In this document: positions 25,601-32,615 of the stretch, in pieces
How the letters are laid out: each line of letters opens with the position of its first letter
Position numbering within the stretch: position 1 is the first letter of the stretch
From: an uncultured Hyphomicrobiales bacterium
GTDB taxonomy: Bacteria; Pseudomonadota; Alphaproteobacteria; Rhizobiales; Devosiaceae
Direction: 5' to 3'
Assembly (NCBI GenBank): GCA_903842455.1
Contig: CAIMLX010000111.1
Coordinates: forward strand, 1 to 34,209
Length of the DNA: 34,209 nt
Program-made: the position numbers and the translations under genes
Notes under the pieces: generated by a model
Seen by the model: the letters and a program-made list of their open reading frames with translations, nothing else
Databases searched by the model: none
Told to the model about the DNA's origin: nothing

Positions 25601-25927
25601 GACATTCAGGTTCCGCGCCGAAAAATGCGCGCTCATCTGCCGGCCCGCAGAGTGCGACGGCCCGGTCGCCAGCAGGCCGCGGAAGAACTCGACCACCGGC
25701 AGGCCGCGTGCCAGCAGCAGCGCCTTGTCGCGGTAATGCAGGTGCAGCCAGTCCTGCGCGCCGAGGTAATCGGCAACCAGCGCGGTCGATTCGTGGCCGG
25801 CGCCGGAGACATGGAAGTGCGCCAGCCCCTGCTTCACCAGGTCCCGCTCGACGCGATCGATCTCACGGGCGAGAAACATCGCACGGTGGAGCCGCAGCAT
25901 GGTCGGGATGTCTGAGGTCATCAGCAT
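22610..25927 (-). CDS. four-domain fusion: 2-oxoacid dehydrogenase E1-alpha, E1-beta, lipoyl domain and FabH-like ketosynthase III
   Basis: A single 1105-residue open frame. Residues about 5-305 are E1-alpha with the thiamine diphosphate motif VGDGTTQQGEF to QNN (G144-G146, N173-N174) and an HTNADDQSLYR loop. Residues about 335-660 are E1-beta, with ESTIVGTSIGRAL and GPFHAQTFE (H464). Residues about 685-750 are a lipoyl domain with the modifiable K715 in VEATKAAVD. Residues about 785-1105 are a ketosynthase III with the full triad C903 (DINAACSGYLYAL), H1034 (VPHQANQR) and N1061 (MGNTSSSTIP). No E2 acyltransferase or E3-binding domain is present. Inferred role: decarboxylate a 2-oxoacid, load the acyl on the lipoyl arm and condense it, perhaps with malonyl-ACP. 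The start could be ATG 25927 or 25921; neither has a clear ribosome binding site. Confidence 0.93.
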   Translation of the reverse strand: MLMTSDIPTMLRLHRAMFLAREIDRVERDLVKQGLAHFHVSGAGHESTALVADYLGAQDWLHLHYRDKALLLARGLPVVEFFRGLLATGPSHSAGRQMSAHFSARNLNVASMVGPVGNNALHAVGNAQAVKFHPDAPVVICCVGDGTTQQGEFLEAVAEAVRTAAPVVFVVQNNRWSISTHTPGQTFFDLPGGPADSLFGLPIRRVDGVDLSATRAAFEAAVTETRAGRSPTLLLMDLERLSDHTNADDQSLYRTADDIRKGNGRDPLEAIRQALRDSQMGDTALTQLETALIAEVADAANEARGEPAPTTAGTAKAPYPAGFATRREYRGDPAAPSLTMREALNRVLRDQLNTNRDVTLLGQDIEDPKGDVFGVTRGLSTAFPGRVRNAALSESTIVGTSIGRALAGQRPVAFLQFADFLPLAFNQIVSELGSMYWRTDGAWQTPVILMISCGGYKAGLGPFHAQTFESILAHVPGIDVVMPSSAGDAAGLLNAAFQSQRPTVFLYPKSLLNIGDRRTSDDTAEQFVAPGRARTAVGGNELTLVTWGNPLTQSLLANETLTKAGASLDVIDLRSISPWDEDAVLRSVRRTGKLLVVHEDNHTAGFGAEVLATVMEKAGVPVAARRITRDDIHVPFHFERQIETLPSYRRIMEAAADLLGFDLAWEVETTTDGPTAIAAIGSGPADDEVEIVELLVKPGDLIKTGDLVAVVEATKAAVDVQATVTGKVLSIAVAPRDKVPVGAPLIYVEADPASLKRQTTVTAERIDRAILKRRQVLAAPAIGGRAAVAVGVAGITGVSGGRKINNADLKGNWQTRDAADIVKLTGIESRRWVVPGETVFSLAAAATRKLLDEQQLSIDDIDLVIAATGTPDVITPSLASRVADAMTNGTRASLPTYDINAACSGYLYALANARDYVTNHPQARVLVLTSEVLSPLLDQNDFNTAVLFADAATASLVQAANGDRAPLFTYAQPTIAGAPEPGELLSVPRAGEGYIKMNGREVFADAVRAMTATLTSACAAEGISMDDIDLMVPHQANQRIIDAIARRSGRPAHSIIRTMGNTSSSTIPMALMDALQTTTPGQRLGLVAFGGGITYAAAIATVAGK

Positions 25928-25973
25928 AGCGGCCGCACGCTAAACCCGTACTTGGCGAAAAACCAGAACTAGT

Positions 25974-25991
25974 ATCGGCAACTGCGCCGAT
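25974..25991 (-). other. hairpin downstream of the M23 peptidase gene
   Basis: ATCGGC / GCCGAT arms of 6 bp (25974-25979 and 25986-25991) with a 6-nt loop. Reading on the minus strand, a run of five T follows only about 11 nt after the stem, so it is a poor terminator at best for the peptidase gene. Confidence 0.3.
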
Positions 25992-26034
25992 GCATGGCTG
26001 ATTTGCCACAGTGGTGGCTGCCGTCGGCCCGACC

Positions 26035-27234
26035 TCAGGCTCCGACGAATCCGGCAAGCCGGCGTCCCGCCGCGAGGTACTTGTTTGGATCGAGGGCCCG
26101 ATCCTTGCTGCGCACCTCGAAGTGCAGGTGGGGACCGGTGGATCGACCCGTGGAGCCAACCTTGGCGATCGGCGTGCCGGCGTTCACCACTTGGCCCTCC
26201 TTGACGAGGAAGGCGCTGAGATGGCCGTACCGGGTGATCAGCCCGCCGGCATGTGTCACCTCGACGAGCTTGCCATAGCCCGACTTCTGCCCGACGAACG
26301 TCACCTTGCCGTAGCCTGCGCTCAGCACCGGCGTGCCCTTGGGTGCCGGAAAGTCGATGCCTGAATGGTAGGCGCGTCCGCCGGTGAAGGGGTCGGTCCG
26401 GTTGCCGAAGCCGGAGCTGATGCGGGTGGGGGATTCCATCGGCCGACGGATGGGCGCTAGTCCGGCAGCCGTCTTGGCCGCCTGAAACCGCGCCAGCGCC
26501 AGGTAGACGCCGTTGGCGTCGTCGACGATGGATACATCATCCGAACCGCCGACCGCGGGGATGAAAGGGCCGCCGGTGCCCTCATCGATGCCTTCCGGCA
26601 TCTTCGGCCGAATGCCGAGGCCGTGCAGTTCGACGAGGATCGTCTCTGTCGATTCGGTGGCGGACTCGGCCAGGCCGGCCAGCGCGAGGCGACTCTCGTC
26701 CATCATCCGGGTCATGTCGGCGGTCACCGCCGATATCTGGTCGGCCTGGGGGCGTCCCGTCAGCGGCGCCGTTGTCAAGGCAACCGCGCTGGTCTCCGCC
26801 TCGCCCGCTTCGGGCAACGCGGCGGTGTCGATGCCCAGTTCTGCGGCCTTGTCGGCAAGCTGCTTCACCAACTGGTGCTGCTCGAGCAGCAGTTCCTGCT
26901 GCTGGCTCAGTTCCTGCAACTGGAGGTTGATATCGCCGGCCTGGGCGAACTGCCGCGAGTGCAGGCGATCGACCTCGATGCGAAGCTGCGCGATCCGGTC
27001 CTCATAGGCGCCGACCACCGCGTCGGCCTGGCCGTTCATCAGGCCGGAAATGTCGGGCGCCATCAGGAAGGCGACCAGCGTCAAGGCGTTGGTCGCCAGC
27101 AGGCCGGTGAACAGGCTGTAGAACAGGGCGGGGCGGATACCAGCGCCCGCCCGCCGCGGGGCGACAGGCGCCGGCCTGCCGGCACGACTGAACACCTTGG
27201 CAGGTGGTCTCTTGGCACTCGCCTGAAAACGCAC
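26035..27234 (-). CDS. membrane-anchored M23 (LytM) family peptidase
   Basis: Predicted inner-membrane protein of 399 residues with one N-terminal transmembrane helix (about 36-59), a Gln/Leu-rich coiled coil (about 75-132), a linker, and a C-terminal LytM domain. The zinc ligands are intact: H290 and D294 in YHSGIDF and H371 in GPHLHFEV, with H369 and H338 (RYGH) as catalytic histidines. It should therefore be an active peptidoglycan endopeptidase in the periplasm, not an EnvC-like degenerate activator. I chose GTG 27234 because GGAG lies 8 nt upstream; GTG 27258 would add eight residues. Similar coiled-coil/LytM proteins act in cell elongation or division. Confidence 0.9.
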   Translation of the reverse strand: MRFQASAKRPPAKVFSRAGRPAPVAPRRAGAGIRPALFYSLFTGLLATNALTLVAFLMAPDISGLMNGQADAVVGAYEDRIAQLRIEVDRLHSRQFAQAGDINLQLQELSQQQELLLEQHQLVKQLADKAAELGIDTAALPEAGEAETSAVALTTAPLTGRPQADQISAVTADMTRMMDESRLALAGLAESATESTETILVELHGLGIRPKMPEGIDEGTGGPFIPAVGGSDDVSIVDDANGVYLALARFQAAKTAAGLAPIRRPMESPTRISSGFGNRTDPFTGGRAYHSGIDFPAPKGTPVLSAGYGKVTFVGQKSGYGKLVEVTHAGGLITRYGHLSAFLVKEGQVVNAGTPIAKVGSTGRSTGPHLHFEVRSKDRALDPNKYLAAGRRLAGFVGA

Positions 27235-27339
27235 GACCGCAACTCCGGTACGCCACACTGAACTCGCGCCGATGATGATCCGTTAAGGTTAACAAGCCGC
27301 AAAGTCGTGGAAACCGGGGCCTGAGGGTGTGTGGGGAGG

Positions 27340-27813
27340 TCAGGTCGCGATGGCGCGCACCGCTTCGAGCACCTTGGCCGCGTGCCCCTTGATCCGCGTT
27401 GCGTGGATCACGCCAGCGACCCTGCCGTCCGCGTCCACCACCACGGTGGCACGCTTCACGCCCATGTACTCGACGCCCCACAGTTTCTTCAGCTGCCAGA
27501 GCCCGTAGGCGTCGATCACCCCGTGGTCGGGGTCCGAGGCGAGGGGCACGCCGAGATTGTACTTGTCGCGAAAGCTGCAGTGCTGGTCGACGGAGTCGGG
27601 GGAGATGCCGACCACCACGGTCTTCAACTCCTTGAAGTCGGGCATCAGGTCGGTGAACTCGATGTTCTCGAGCGTGCACCCCTCGGTGTCGTCCTGCGGG
27701 TAGAAATAGAGAACCACCGGGCGGCCGCGGTGCCGGCTCAGGCGAAAGGTCTCGCGGTCGTCGGTGGTCAGTTCGAAGTCTGGCGCGAGCGCGCCAAGGG
27801 CAGGAACGGGCAT
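27340..27813 (-). CDS. bcp: Bcp/PrxQ-type thiol peroxidase
   Basis: 157-residue peroxiredoxin that would reduce hydrogen peroxide and organic peroxides in the cytoplasm. The peroxidatic site is YPQDDTEGCTLENIEF with C46. The resolving Cys five residues later, found in E. coli Bcp, is absent (Ile51). C79 in DQHCSFRDKY is the only other Cys and could be the resolving residue, as in another PrxQ subgroup; otherwise the enzyme is of the 1-Cys type. It lies upstream of the M23 gene on the same strand, and divergent from the AsmA-like gene across 113 nt. Confidence 0.94.
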   Translation of the reverse strand: MPVPALGALAPDFELTTDDRETFRLSRHRGRPVVLYFYPQDDTEGCTLENIEFTDLMPDFKELKTVVVGISPDSVDQHCSFRDKYNLGVPLASDPDHGVIDAYGLWQLKKLWGVEYMGVKRATVVVDADGRVAGVIHATRIKGHAAKVLEAVRAIAT

Positions 27814-27926
27814 GGCGTATCCACGGACAATAGGAAGCAGACGGCGGTTTCGAGGGGTGTTAGTGCCACATTCCAGCCGGTATCATCGGGCAGGTGAAGC
27901 GCCGCTCGGGATGATTCTAGAATAGG

Positions 27927-30900
27927 GTGGCAAACCGGGTCGTCTCAAGTCGGAAAGCAGTGAAACCTACACCAGCTCCTGGCCACAAGCTCCGCAAGCG
28001 CTCGGCATGGCGCGCCCTGGGTAGGATAACCGCAGCAGCGGTGGCGGCACCCGTCGTGCTGCTGGCGCTGCTGTATGCGGTGCTGATCGTCACCCCCATC
28101 CCGCTGCCCTTTGTTTCCTCCCAGGTGCGGAACGTCGTCCTCAGCATGATGCCGGAGGGCAGCAAGCTCGAGCTCGGCGACATGGCCCTGGCGCTCGAGG
28201 GATATGTCTGGCCCGTCATCCGGTTCTCGCCAGTTACCTTCACCGACGTGAAGACCGGCGGCACTGTCAGCATGGACGCGCTCGAAGTGGGCTTCTCGCC
28301 GATCCGCGCGGTGGTGGGGCAGCCAGGCGCCACCATCACCATTGTCGGCCCGCACCTTCAGGTGAACCAGGATCTGTTCGGACCGCGGCTGGCCAAGTTC
28401 GAGCTTGTGGACGAGGCGGACGGCAGCCGCACCGTGAGGGTCATCGAGGGCGAAGACCAGTTCCCCGAACTCGACATCTCGGCCAACGGCATGGACGTTC
28501 GCGGGGTGGTTCCAGACCCCAAGCTCGGCATCCGTTCCGACAATGACTGGCTGGTCTACAACATGGAGGCCGCCGGCAACGGCATAGCCGGCATCATCGC
28601 GCAGGCCAAAGCGGGCAGCTTCTCCAAGCTCGTCGTGCGCGGCGGCACGCTCGACATGAATGACGCGCTCTACGGCGTCTTCCGAACCTTCAAGGACATC
28701 AATCTCGAGATTGCGCCGAGCCCCGATGCGCGCGCCGCCTCCGGCAAGTTCTCGGTCGATTTCGGCGGCACGGTCATGAACGGCAGCGTCGACTGGGTCA
28801 GCAAGGACAGCGATCCGGTCGCGCGTATCCAGGCCTCGATCACCAATTTCGATCCGGGCGCCTTCTCGCCGATGGTCGGCGACAAGTCGGCGCCGGCTAC
28901 GGCGGTCGGCACCATGGCGGTCTCGATGGATATCGGGTTCGACACAGCCGCCAAAAAGGTGACGGACGGTCTGTTCCACATGGACCTGACGGGCATGGAC
29001 GTGAAGCTGCCCGACAACACCTACATCCCCATAGCGACGTCGATCGCTGCGGTGACGTGGGATCCGGTGGCCGGGCAGTTCACCATGGACGAGACCACCG
29101 TCAGCATCGGCACCAACACCGCCGTCGTCAGCGGCACCTTCGTGCTCGGCCTCGACCCGCAATATGGCCCGACTGTCAGCATCGCGGTGACCGGCCATGA
29201 CATTTCGCTGACGTCCGACCTGGGGCCGCCGGAACAGCCGTTCGACGAGATGAGTCTCGTCGCCTGGTCGGCGCCGCTCTACGGGGCGATGGGTATCGAC
29301 GATTTCCAGATCAAGAAGGACGATGGGAGCATCATCGCCGCCAAGGGCCGCATCGACATGCTGCTCGATGGCATCGGCTTCAAGATGGACATCGTCGGTG
29401 ACGGGATCAGCGCGGACGACCTGAAGCGGGTCTGGCCACCGATCATGGCGACAGATGCCCGGGACTGGTTCGTCAAGAACGTCAGCTCCGGCAAGCTGCG
29501 GAAGTCGGTGATGCGGTACAACATTCCGGTCGGCGCGATCAACGCGACCGGGGGGGAGAGCCAGCCTCTGCCGCCCGGATCGATGTCCATCGACATCGTC
29601 GGCGAAGGGGTCACCGTCAAGCTCACCGACACGATGCAGCCCGTGACCCTCGATGGCGAGACACGCCTGACGCTGCGCGACGATGACGTCACCATGTCGG
29701 CGACGGGGGCCTCCATTCCGACGCCCAAGGGGGCGATCGGACTTGCCAACGTGGCGTTCGTCATCAACTCCGATCCAGCCGCGCCCGAAGACGTGATCTA
29801 TGAGATCTCCGGCGACCTCGCGAGCGGCATCCCGGCCATGCTCGACCTGGCCAAAACGCAGCAACCGGACATGCTGAAGGCCGAGACGCTGCCGATCGAC
29901 ATCAACGGGCTGACGGGCACCGTCTCGCTTTCCCTCGTGGCGACGATCGTCAACGACAAGGTGACGGGCGCCAACAAGCGGCTCGACTACGCGATCAACG
30001 GCATCGTGCAGGATTTCGGCTCCACCGTGCCGCTGCAGGGGCGGACGATCGGCGATGGCCAACTGAGCTTCGTGGCCTCGCAGGCGGGCTACAAGGTGAC
30101 CGGGCAGGCTGCGATCGACGGTATCTCCGCAGATGTGGCGATCGACGGCAAGCTCGAAAAAGACGCTCCGCCGCCCAACATGCTGATCAGCGCCACCTTC
30201 GACAACGACGATCTCAAGAAGGTCGGGTTCGACGCTTCGGAGTTCTTTTCTGGTTCGGTCAAGGTCGTGGCGCGTCCGATGCCGGACGGCACCATCCAGG
30301 TCGCGGCCGATCTCGACAATGCGTCGATCACCATCAAGGACCTCGGAATCAGCAAGGCAAAGGGTGTCTCGGGCTCGGCCAAGGCAGCCATCAAGCTTGA
30401 TGGCGAGACCGCCGAGGTGAGCCAGATCGAAGTCGGCTTCGGGACGCTATCACTGCGTGGCAACGTCACCGCCGACCTCAAGAAGGGACTGCAGCAGGCC
30501 CAGTTCACGCATTTCGCGATTTCCGACGGCGACAGCGCGCAGTTCAACCTCAAGCCGATCGATGGCGGTTACCAGCTGACGCTGCGCGGCGACCAGCTCG
30601 ACCTCAAGCCCATGCTGCAGCGGTTCTTCAGCCTGTCCGGCGAGTCCACCGGAGGGCCGACGGCCACTGCAGTGAACACCACCATTGTCGCCGATGTCGA
30701 GCTGAAGCGCGCGCTGGGATTCTACAAGACGACGGCCTTCAACCTGAACCTCGACCTGTCGCTGCGGGGGGCGGACCTTCGGCGGGTGAACCTCCAGGCA
30801 AACCTCGGCGGCGATCGCAGCGTCTCTGTCACCACGAACCCGACCCCTGACGGCAAGGTGATGTCCGTTGCGTTCAATGACCTGGGCGCGCTGCTGCGGT

Positions 30901-31445
30901 TGATGAACATCTACCCCAACGTCGAGGGCGGAGAGGGCAGCCTGGTGGTCGAGACGGTCGATGCGCAGAAGCTCGACAGCGGTCAGTTCGTGCTCAGGAA
31001 CTTTGCCTTCGTCAATGAGCAGAACGTCAGCCGGATCATGGGCAACCACCGTGATTCCGAGCAGATGGTGGCGCGGTCGGGCAAGCTGGAATTCCGCTCC
31101 GGCGAGGTCGATTTCATCCGGCGCAAGGATCGGGTCGAGATCACCGACGGGGTGCTGGCCGGCGACACCGTCGGCGGCACGGCCCGGGGCTTCATCTACA
31201 CGGACCGGCGGCAATACGACCTTACCGGCACGTATGTCCCCCTGTTTGGCCTCAACAACGCCTTCTCCAAGCTGCTGGGGCCTCTCGCGGGACGGGACGG
31301 CGAGGGGTTGTTCGGGGTGACCTTCGCAATCAAGGGGCCGCTCGACAAGCCGGATTTCAAGATCAACCCGATGTCCGCCCTCGTGCCGGGCGCCTTCCGG
31401 CGCATGTTCGAGTACCGCTCCAAGGAAATCCCGCGCGTCGAGTAG
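27927..31445 (+). CDS. DUF3971 / AsmA-like large envelope protein
   Basis: 1172-residue protein with a basic N-terminus, one transmembrane helix (about 34-55) and a very long periplasmic beta-rich region. The DUF3971-type central region and the C-terminal AsmA-like block (YDLTGTYVPLFGLNNAFSKL, then GPLDKPDFKINPMSALVPGAFRRMFE) match the YhdP/AsmA-like superfamily, members of which form lipid-conducting bridges between inner and outer membranes. A role in phospholipid transport is inferred from the family. The start is GTG 27927; no ATG lies nearby, and an in-frame TAG stops any upstream extension. A perfect 10-bp palindrome, ATTCTAGAAT (27914-27923), ends 3 nt before it. Confidence 0.88.
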   Translation: MANRVVSSRKAVKPTPAPGHKLRKRSAWRALGRITAAAVAAPVVLLALLYAVLIVTPIPLPFVSSQVRNVVLSMMPEGSKLELGDMALALEGYVWPVIRFSPVTFTDVKTGGTVSMDALEVGFSPIRAVVGQPGATITIVGPHLQVNQDLFGPRLAKFELVDEADGSRTVRVIEGEDQFPELDISANGMDVRGVVPDPKLGIRSDNDWLVYNMEAAGNGIAGIIAQAKAGSFSKLVVRGGTLDMNDALYGVFRTFKDINLEIAPSPDARAASGKFSVDFGGTVMNGSVDWVSKDSDPVARIQASITNFDPGAFSPMVGDKSAPATAVGTMAVSMDIGFDTAAKKVTDGLFHMDLTGMDVKLPDNTYIPIATSIAAVTWDPVAGQFTMDETTVSIGTNTAVVSGTFVLGLDPQYGPTVSIAVTGHDISLTSDLGPPEQPFDEMSLVAWSAPLYGAMGIDDFQIKKDDGSIIAAKGRIDMLLDGIGFKMDIVGDGISADDLKRVWPPIMATDARDWFVKNVSSGKLRKSVMRYNIPVGAINATGGESQPLPPGSMSIDIVGEGVTVKLTDTMQPVTLDGETRLTLRDDDVTMSATGASIPTPKGAIGLANVAFVINSDPAAPEDVIYEISGDLASGIPAMLDLAKTQQPDMLKAETLPIDINGLTGTVSLSLVATIVNDKVTGANKRLDYAINGIVQDFGSTVPLQGRTIGDGQLSFVASQAGYKVTGQAAIDGISADVAIDGKLEKDAPPPNMLISATFDNDDLKKVGFDASEFFSGSVKVVARPMPDGTIQVAADLDNASITIKDLGISKAKGVSGSAKAAIKLDGETAEVSQIEVGFGTLSLRGNVTADLKKGLQQAQFTHFAISDGDSAQFNLKPIDGGYQLTLRGDQLDLKPMLQRFFSLSGESTGGPTATAVNTTIVADVELKRALGFYKTTAFNLNLDLSLRGADLRRVNLQANLGGDRSVSVTTNPTPDGKVMSVAFNDLGALLRLMNIYPNVEGGEGSLVVETVDAQKLDSGQFVLRNFAFVNEQNVSRIMGNHRDSEQMVARSGKLEFRSGEVDFIRRKDRVEITDGVLAGDTVGGTARGFIYTDRRQYDLTGTYVPLFGLNNAFSKLLGPLAGRDGEGLFGVTFAIKGPLDKPDFKINPMSALVPGAFRRMFEYRSKEIPRVE

Positions 31446-31451
31446 CGGGAC

Positions 31452-31465
31452 TTGACCCCGATCAA
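31452..31465 (+). promoter_or_regulatory. FNR/FixK-type box upstream of the universal stress gene
   Basis: TTGACCCCGATCAA fits TTGAY-C-NN-G-RTCAA, the binding site of FnrL/FnrN/FixK regulators, at every fixed base. Its centre is 62 nt before the ATG. A TAGACA at 31487-31492 is placed so that the box would be centred near -41.5, the class II activator position. The site also overlaps a 7-bp hairpin (ACCCCGA / TCGGGGT), so a structural role as the end of the upstream transcript is an alternative. Confidence 0.6.
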
Positions 31466-31520
31466 GGTCGGGGTTGGCATCGGTGGTAGACACGCCTCAT
31501 AGTCACGGTGGAGGTTCGCC

Positions 31521-31970
31521 ATGTATGCACGAATTCTGATAGCGACCGACGGTTCGGATCTGGCTGACCGCGCACTCGATCATGGCTGCCGGCTCGCCAG
31601 GATGGCCGGATCGGAGGTGACAATCGTCACCGTGACCGAACCCGTCACCATTGTTGGCGGTGGCTATGCAACCGTCGTCGGTGGGGTGGTCGACCCGATC
31701 CCCGAGCTGATCGAGGCACAGCAGAAGTCGGCCGAGGAGCTCCTGCAGCGGGCCGCAAAACGTGCCGCCAACCAGGGCGTTACTGTGAAGACCATGCTCG
31801 TCGACAACAGCTTTGCGGCCGACGGTATCGTCGCCACTGCGAACGAGATCGGTGCCGAACTGATCATCATGGGCTCGCATGGCCGCCGCGGTCTCAACCG
31901 CCTCCTGCTCGGCAGCCAGACCAACAACGTCCTCGCCCACACCAAGCTACCGGTGCTGGTTACCCGCTGA
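31521..31970 (+). CDS. universal stress protein (UspA family, ATP-binding type)
   Basis: 149-residue single-domain Usp. The start IATDGSDLADRALDHG and the C-terminal nucleotide-binding motif G118-x2-G121-x9-G131-S132 (family G-2x-G-9x-G-S/T) show the ATP-binding class. GGTGGAGG lies 6 nt before the ATG. The 75-nt gap upstream holds a near-ideal FNR/FixK box, which suggests induction under low oxygen, a usual control for Usp genes in alphaproteobacteria. Cytoplasmic; molecular role in energy-stress survival. Confidence 0.95.
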   Translation: MYARILIATDGSDLADRALDHGCRLARMAGSEVTIVTVTEPVTIVGGGYATVVGGVVDPIPELIEAQQKSAEELLQRAAKRAANQGVTVKTMLVDNSFAADGIVATANEIGAELIIMGSHGRRGLNRLLLGSQTNNVLAHTKLPVLVTR

Positions 31971-31991
31971 CGGTATGAAATAGTCATACCG
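31971..31991. promoter_or_regulatory. candidate ParD operator (8-bp perfect palindrome)
   Basis: CGGTATGA (31971-31978) and TCATACCG (31984-31991) are perfect inverted arms with a 5-nt spacer. The site begins at the base after the usp stop and ends 34 nt before the parD ATG. Ribbon-helix-helix antitoxins such as ParD bind short palindromes of this type near their own promoter; there is no T-tract, which argues against a terminator. Confidence 0.6.
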
Positions 31992-32025
31992 CGTGCTAGG
32001 CTGGCCTCCTCACCGGAGGTCAGTC

Positions 32026-32307
32026 ATGGCAAAAGTGGTCAAGCGCACATTCAGCCTTACCGAAGAGCAGGCCGCCTTCATCGACGCGAAGGTCGGGGCA
32101 GGCGGCTACGTTTCGGGCAGCGAGGTGGTCCGCGAGGGGCTTCGCGGGTTGCAGAGTCGCGAGGCCTCACTCGAGCGTTGGCTTGTCGAGGAAGTCGTCC
32201 CTACCTACGATCGGGTAGTTGCCGGTACCGAACCCATGTTCTCGTCAGATGAGGTTCGCGCGGGTGTTCGCGAGCGGTTGGAAGTGTTCTCGAAAGCTGC
32301 GGAGTGA
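32026..32307 (+). CDS. parD: ParD-type antitoxin (ribbon-helix-helix)
   Basis: 93-residue antitoxin. The N-terminal ribbon-helix-helix (KRTFSLTEEQAAFIDAKV and YVSGSEVVREGLRGL, about 5-45) would dimerise and bind DNA; the C-terminal half wraps the toxin. Start at 32026 chosen for GGAGG 6 nt upstream (32015-32019); a start at 31993 would add 11 atypical residues and sit almost on the operator. Its TGA overlaps the GTG of parE (GTGA at 32304-32307). A palindromic candidate operator lies just upstream. Confidence 0.92.
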   Translation: MAKVVKRTFSLTEEQAAFIDAKVGAGGYVSGSEVVREGLRGLQSREASLERWLVEEVVPTYDRVVAGTEPMFSSDEVRAGVRERLEVFSKAAE

Positions 32308-32615
32308 AGGTTCGGCGGATCGCCTACACCGCTGCAGCGCGCGCTGATGTCGACCGCATTCAGACGTGGCTCAGCGAGAAGGCTTCGCCAGTTTCCGCAT
32401 ATGCCGTCACCACCAGAATACTGGACTTCATCGATGGATTGGCGATTGGGTCCATGCGTGGCCAGGCGCGCGAAGACTTGCGGCCTGGATTGCGCGTAGT
32501 TCCGTTCGAGCGGGCCGTCATCGCCTTCGCGGTTCATGCAGATACCGTCTCCATCCTCCGCATCTTCTACGGTGGGGAGGATTGGGAGACGGCGTTCGCT
32601 ATGGAATCGGACTGA
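32304..32615 (+). CDS. parE: ParE-type toxin (RelE/ParE superfamily)
   Basis: 103-residue toxin with the ParE pattern: an N-terminal helix pair (YTAAARADVDRIQTWL), then beta strands with DLRPGLRVVPFERAVIAFAVHADTVSILRIFYGGEDWE. ParE proteins poison DNA gyrase, while RelE-like relatives cleave mRNA; pairing with ParD favours the former. GTG start overlaps the parD stop by 4 nt, so translation is coupled. Its TGA is immediately followed by TCA, the end of tyrS on the other strand, so the two stops form the palindrome TGATCA. Confidence 0.92.
   Translation: MKVRRIAYTAAARADVDRIQTWLSEKASPVSAYAVTTRILDFIDGLAIGSMRGQAREDLRPGLRVVPFERAVIAFAVHADTVSILRIFYGGEDWETAFAMESD

Noticed and set aside
22610-25927. 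Fusion gene as an assembly or sequencing artefact
   Set aside because: A chance loss of several stops and frames is unlikely: all four domains are in one frame, in functional order, with proper linkers. It still merits confirmation in relatives.
27283-27294. Possible CtrA site near GTTAAGGTTAAC upstream of the M23 gene
   Set aside because: CtrA needs TTAA-N7-TTAA; here the halves are only 2 nt apart.
27945-30062. 705-codon open frame on the minus strand opposite the AsmA-like gene
   Set aside because: His/Arg/Asp-rich composition without a recognisable fold; the plus-strand frame has a membrane helix and known C-terminal motifs.
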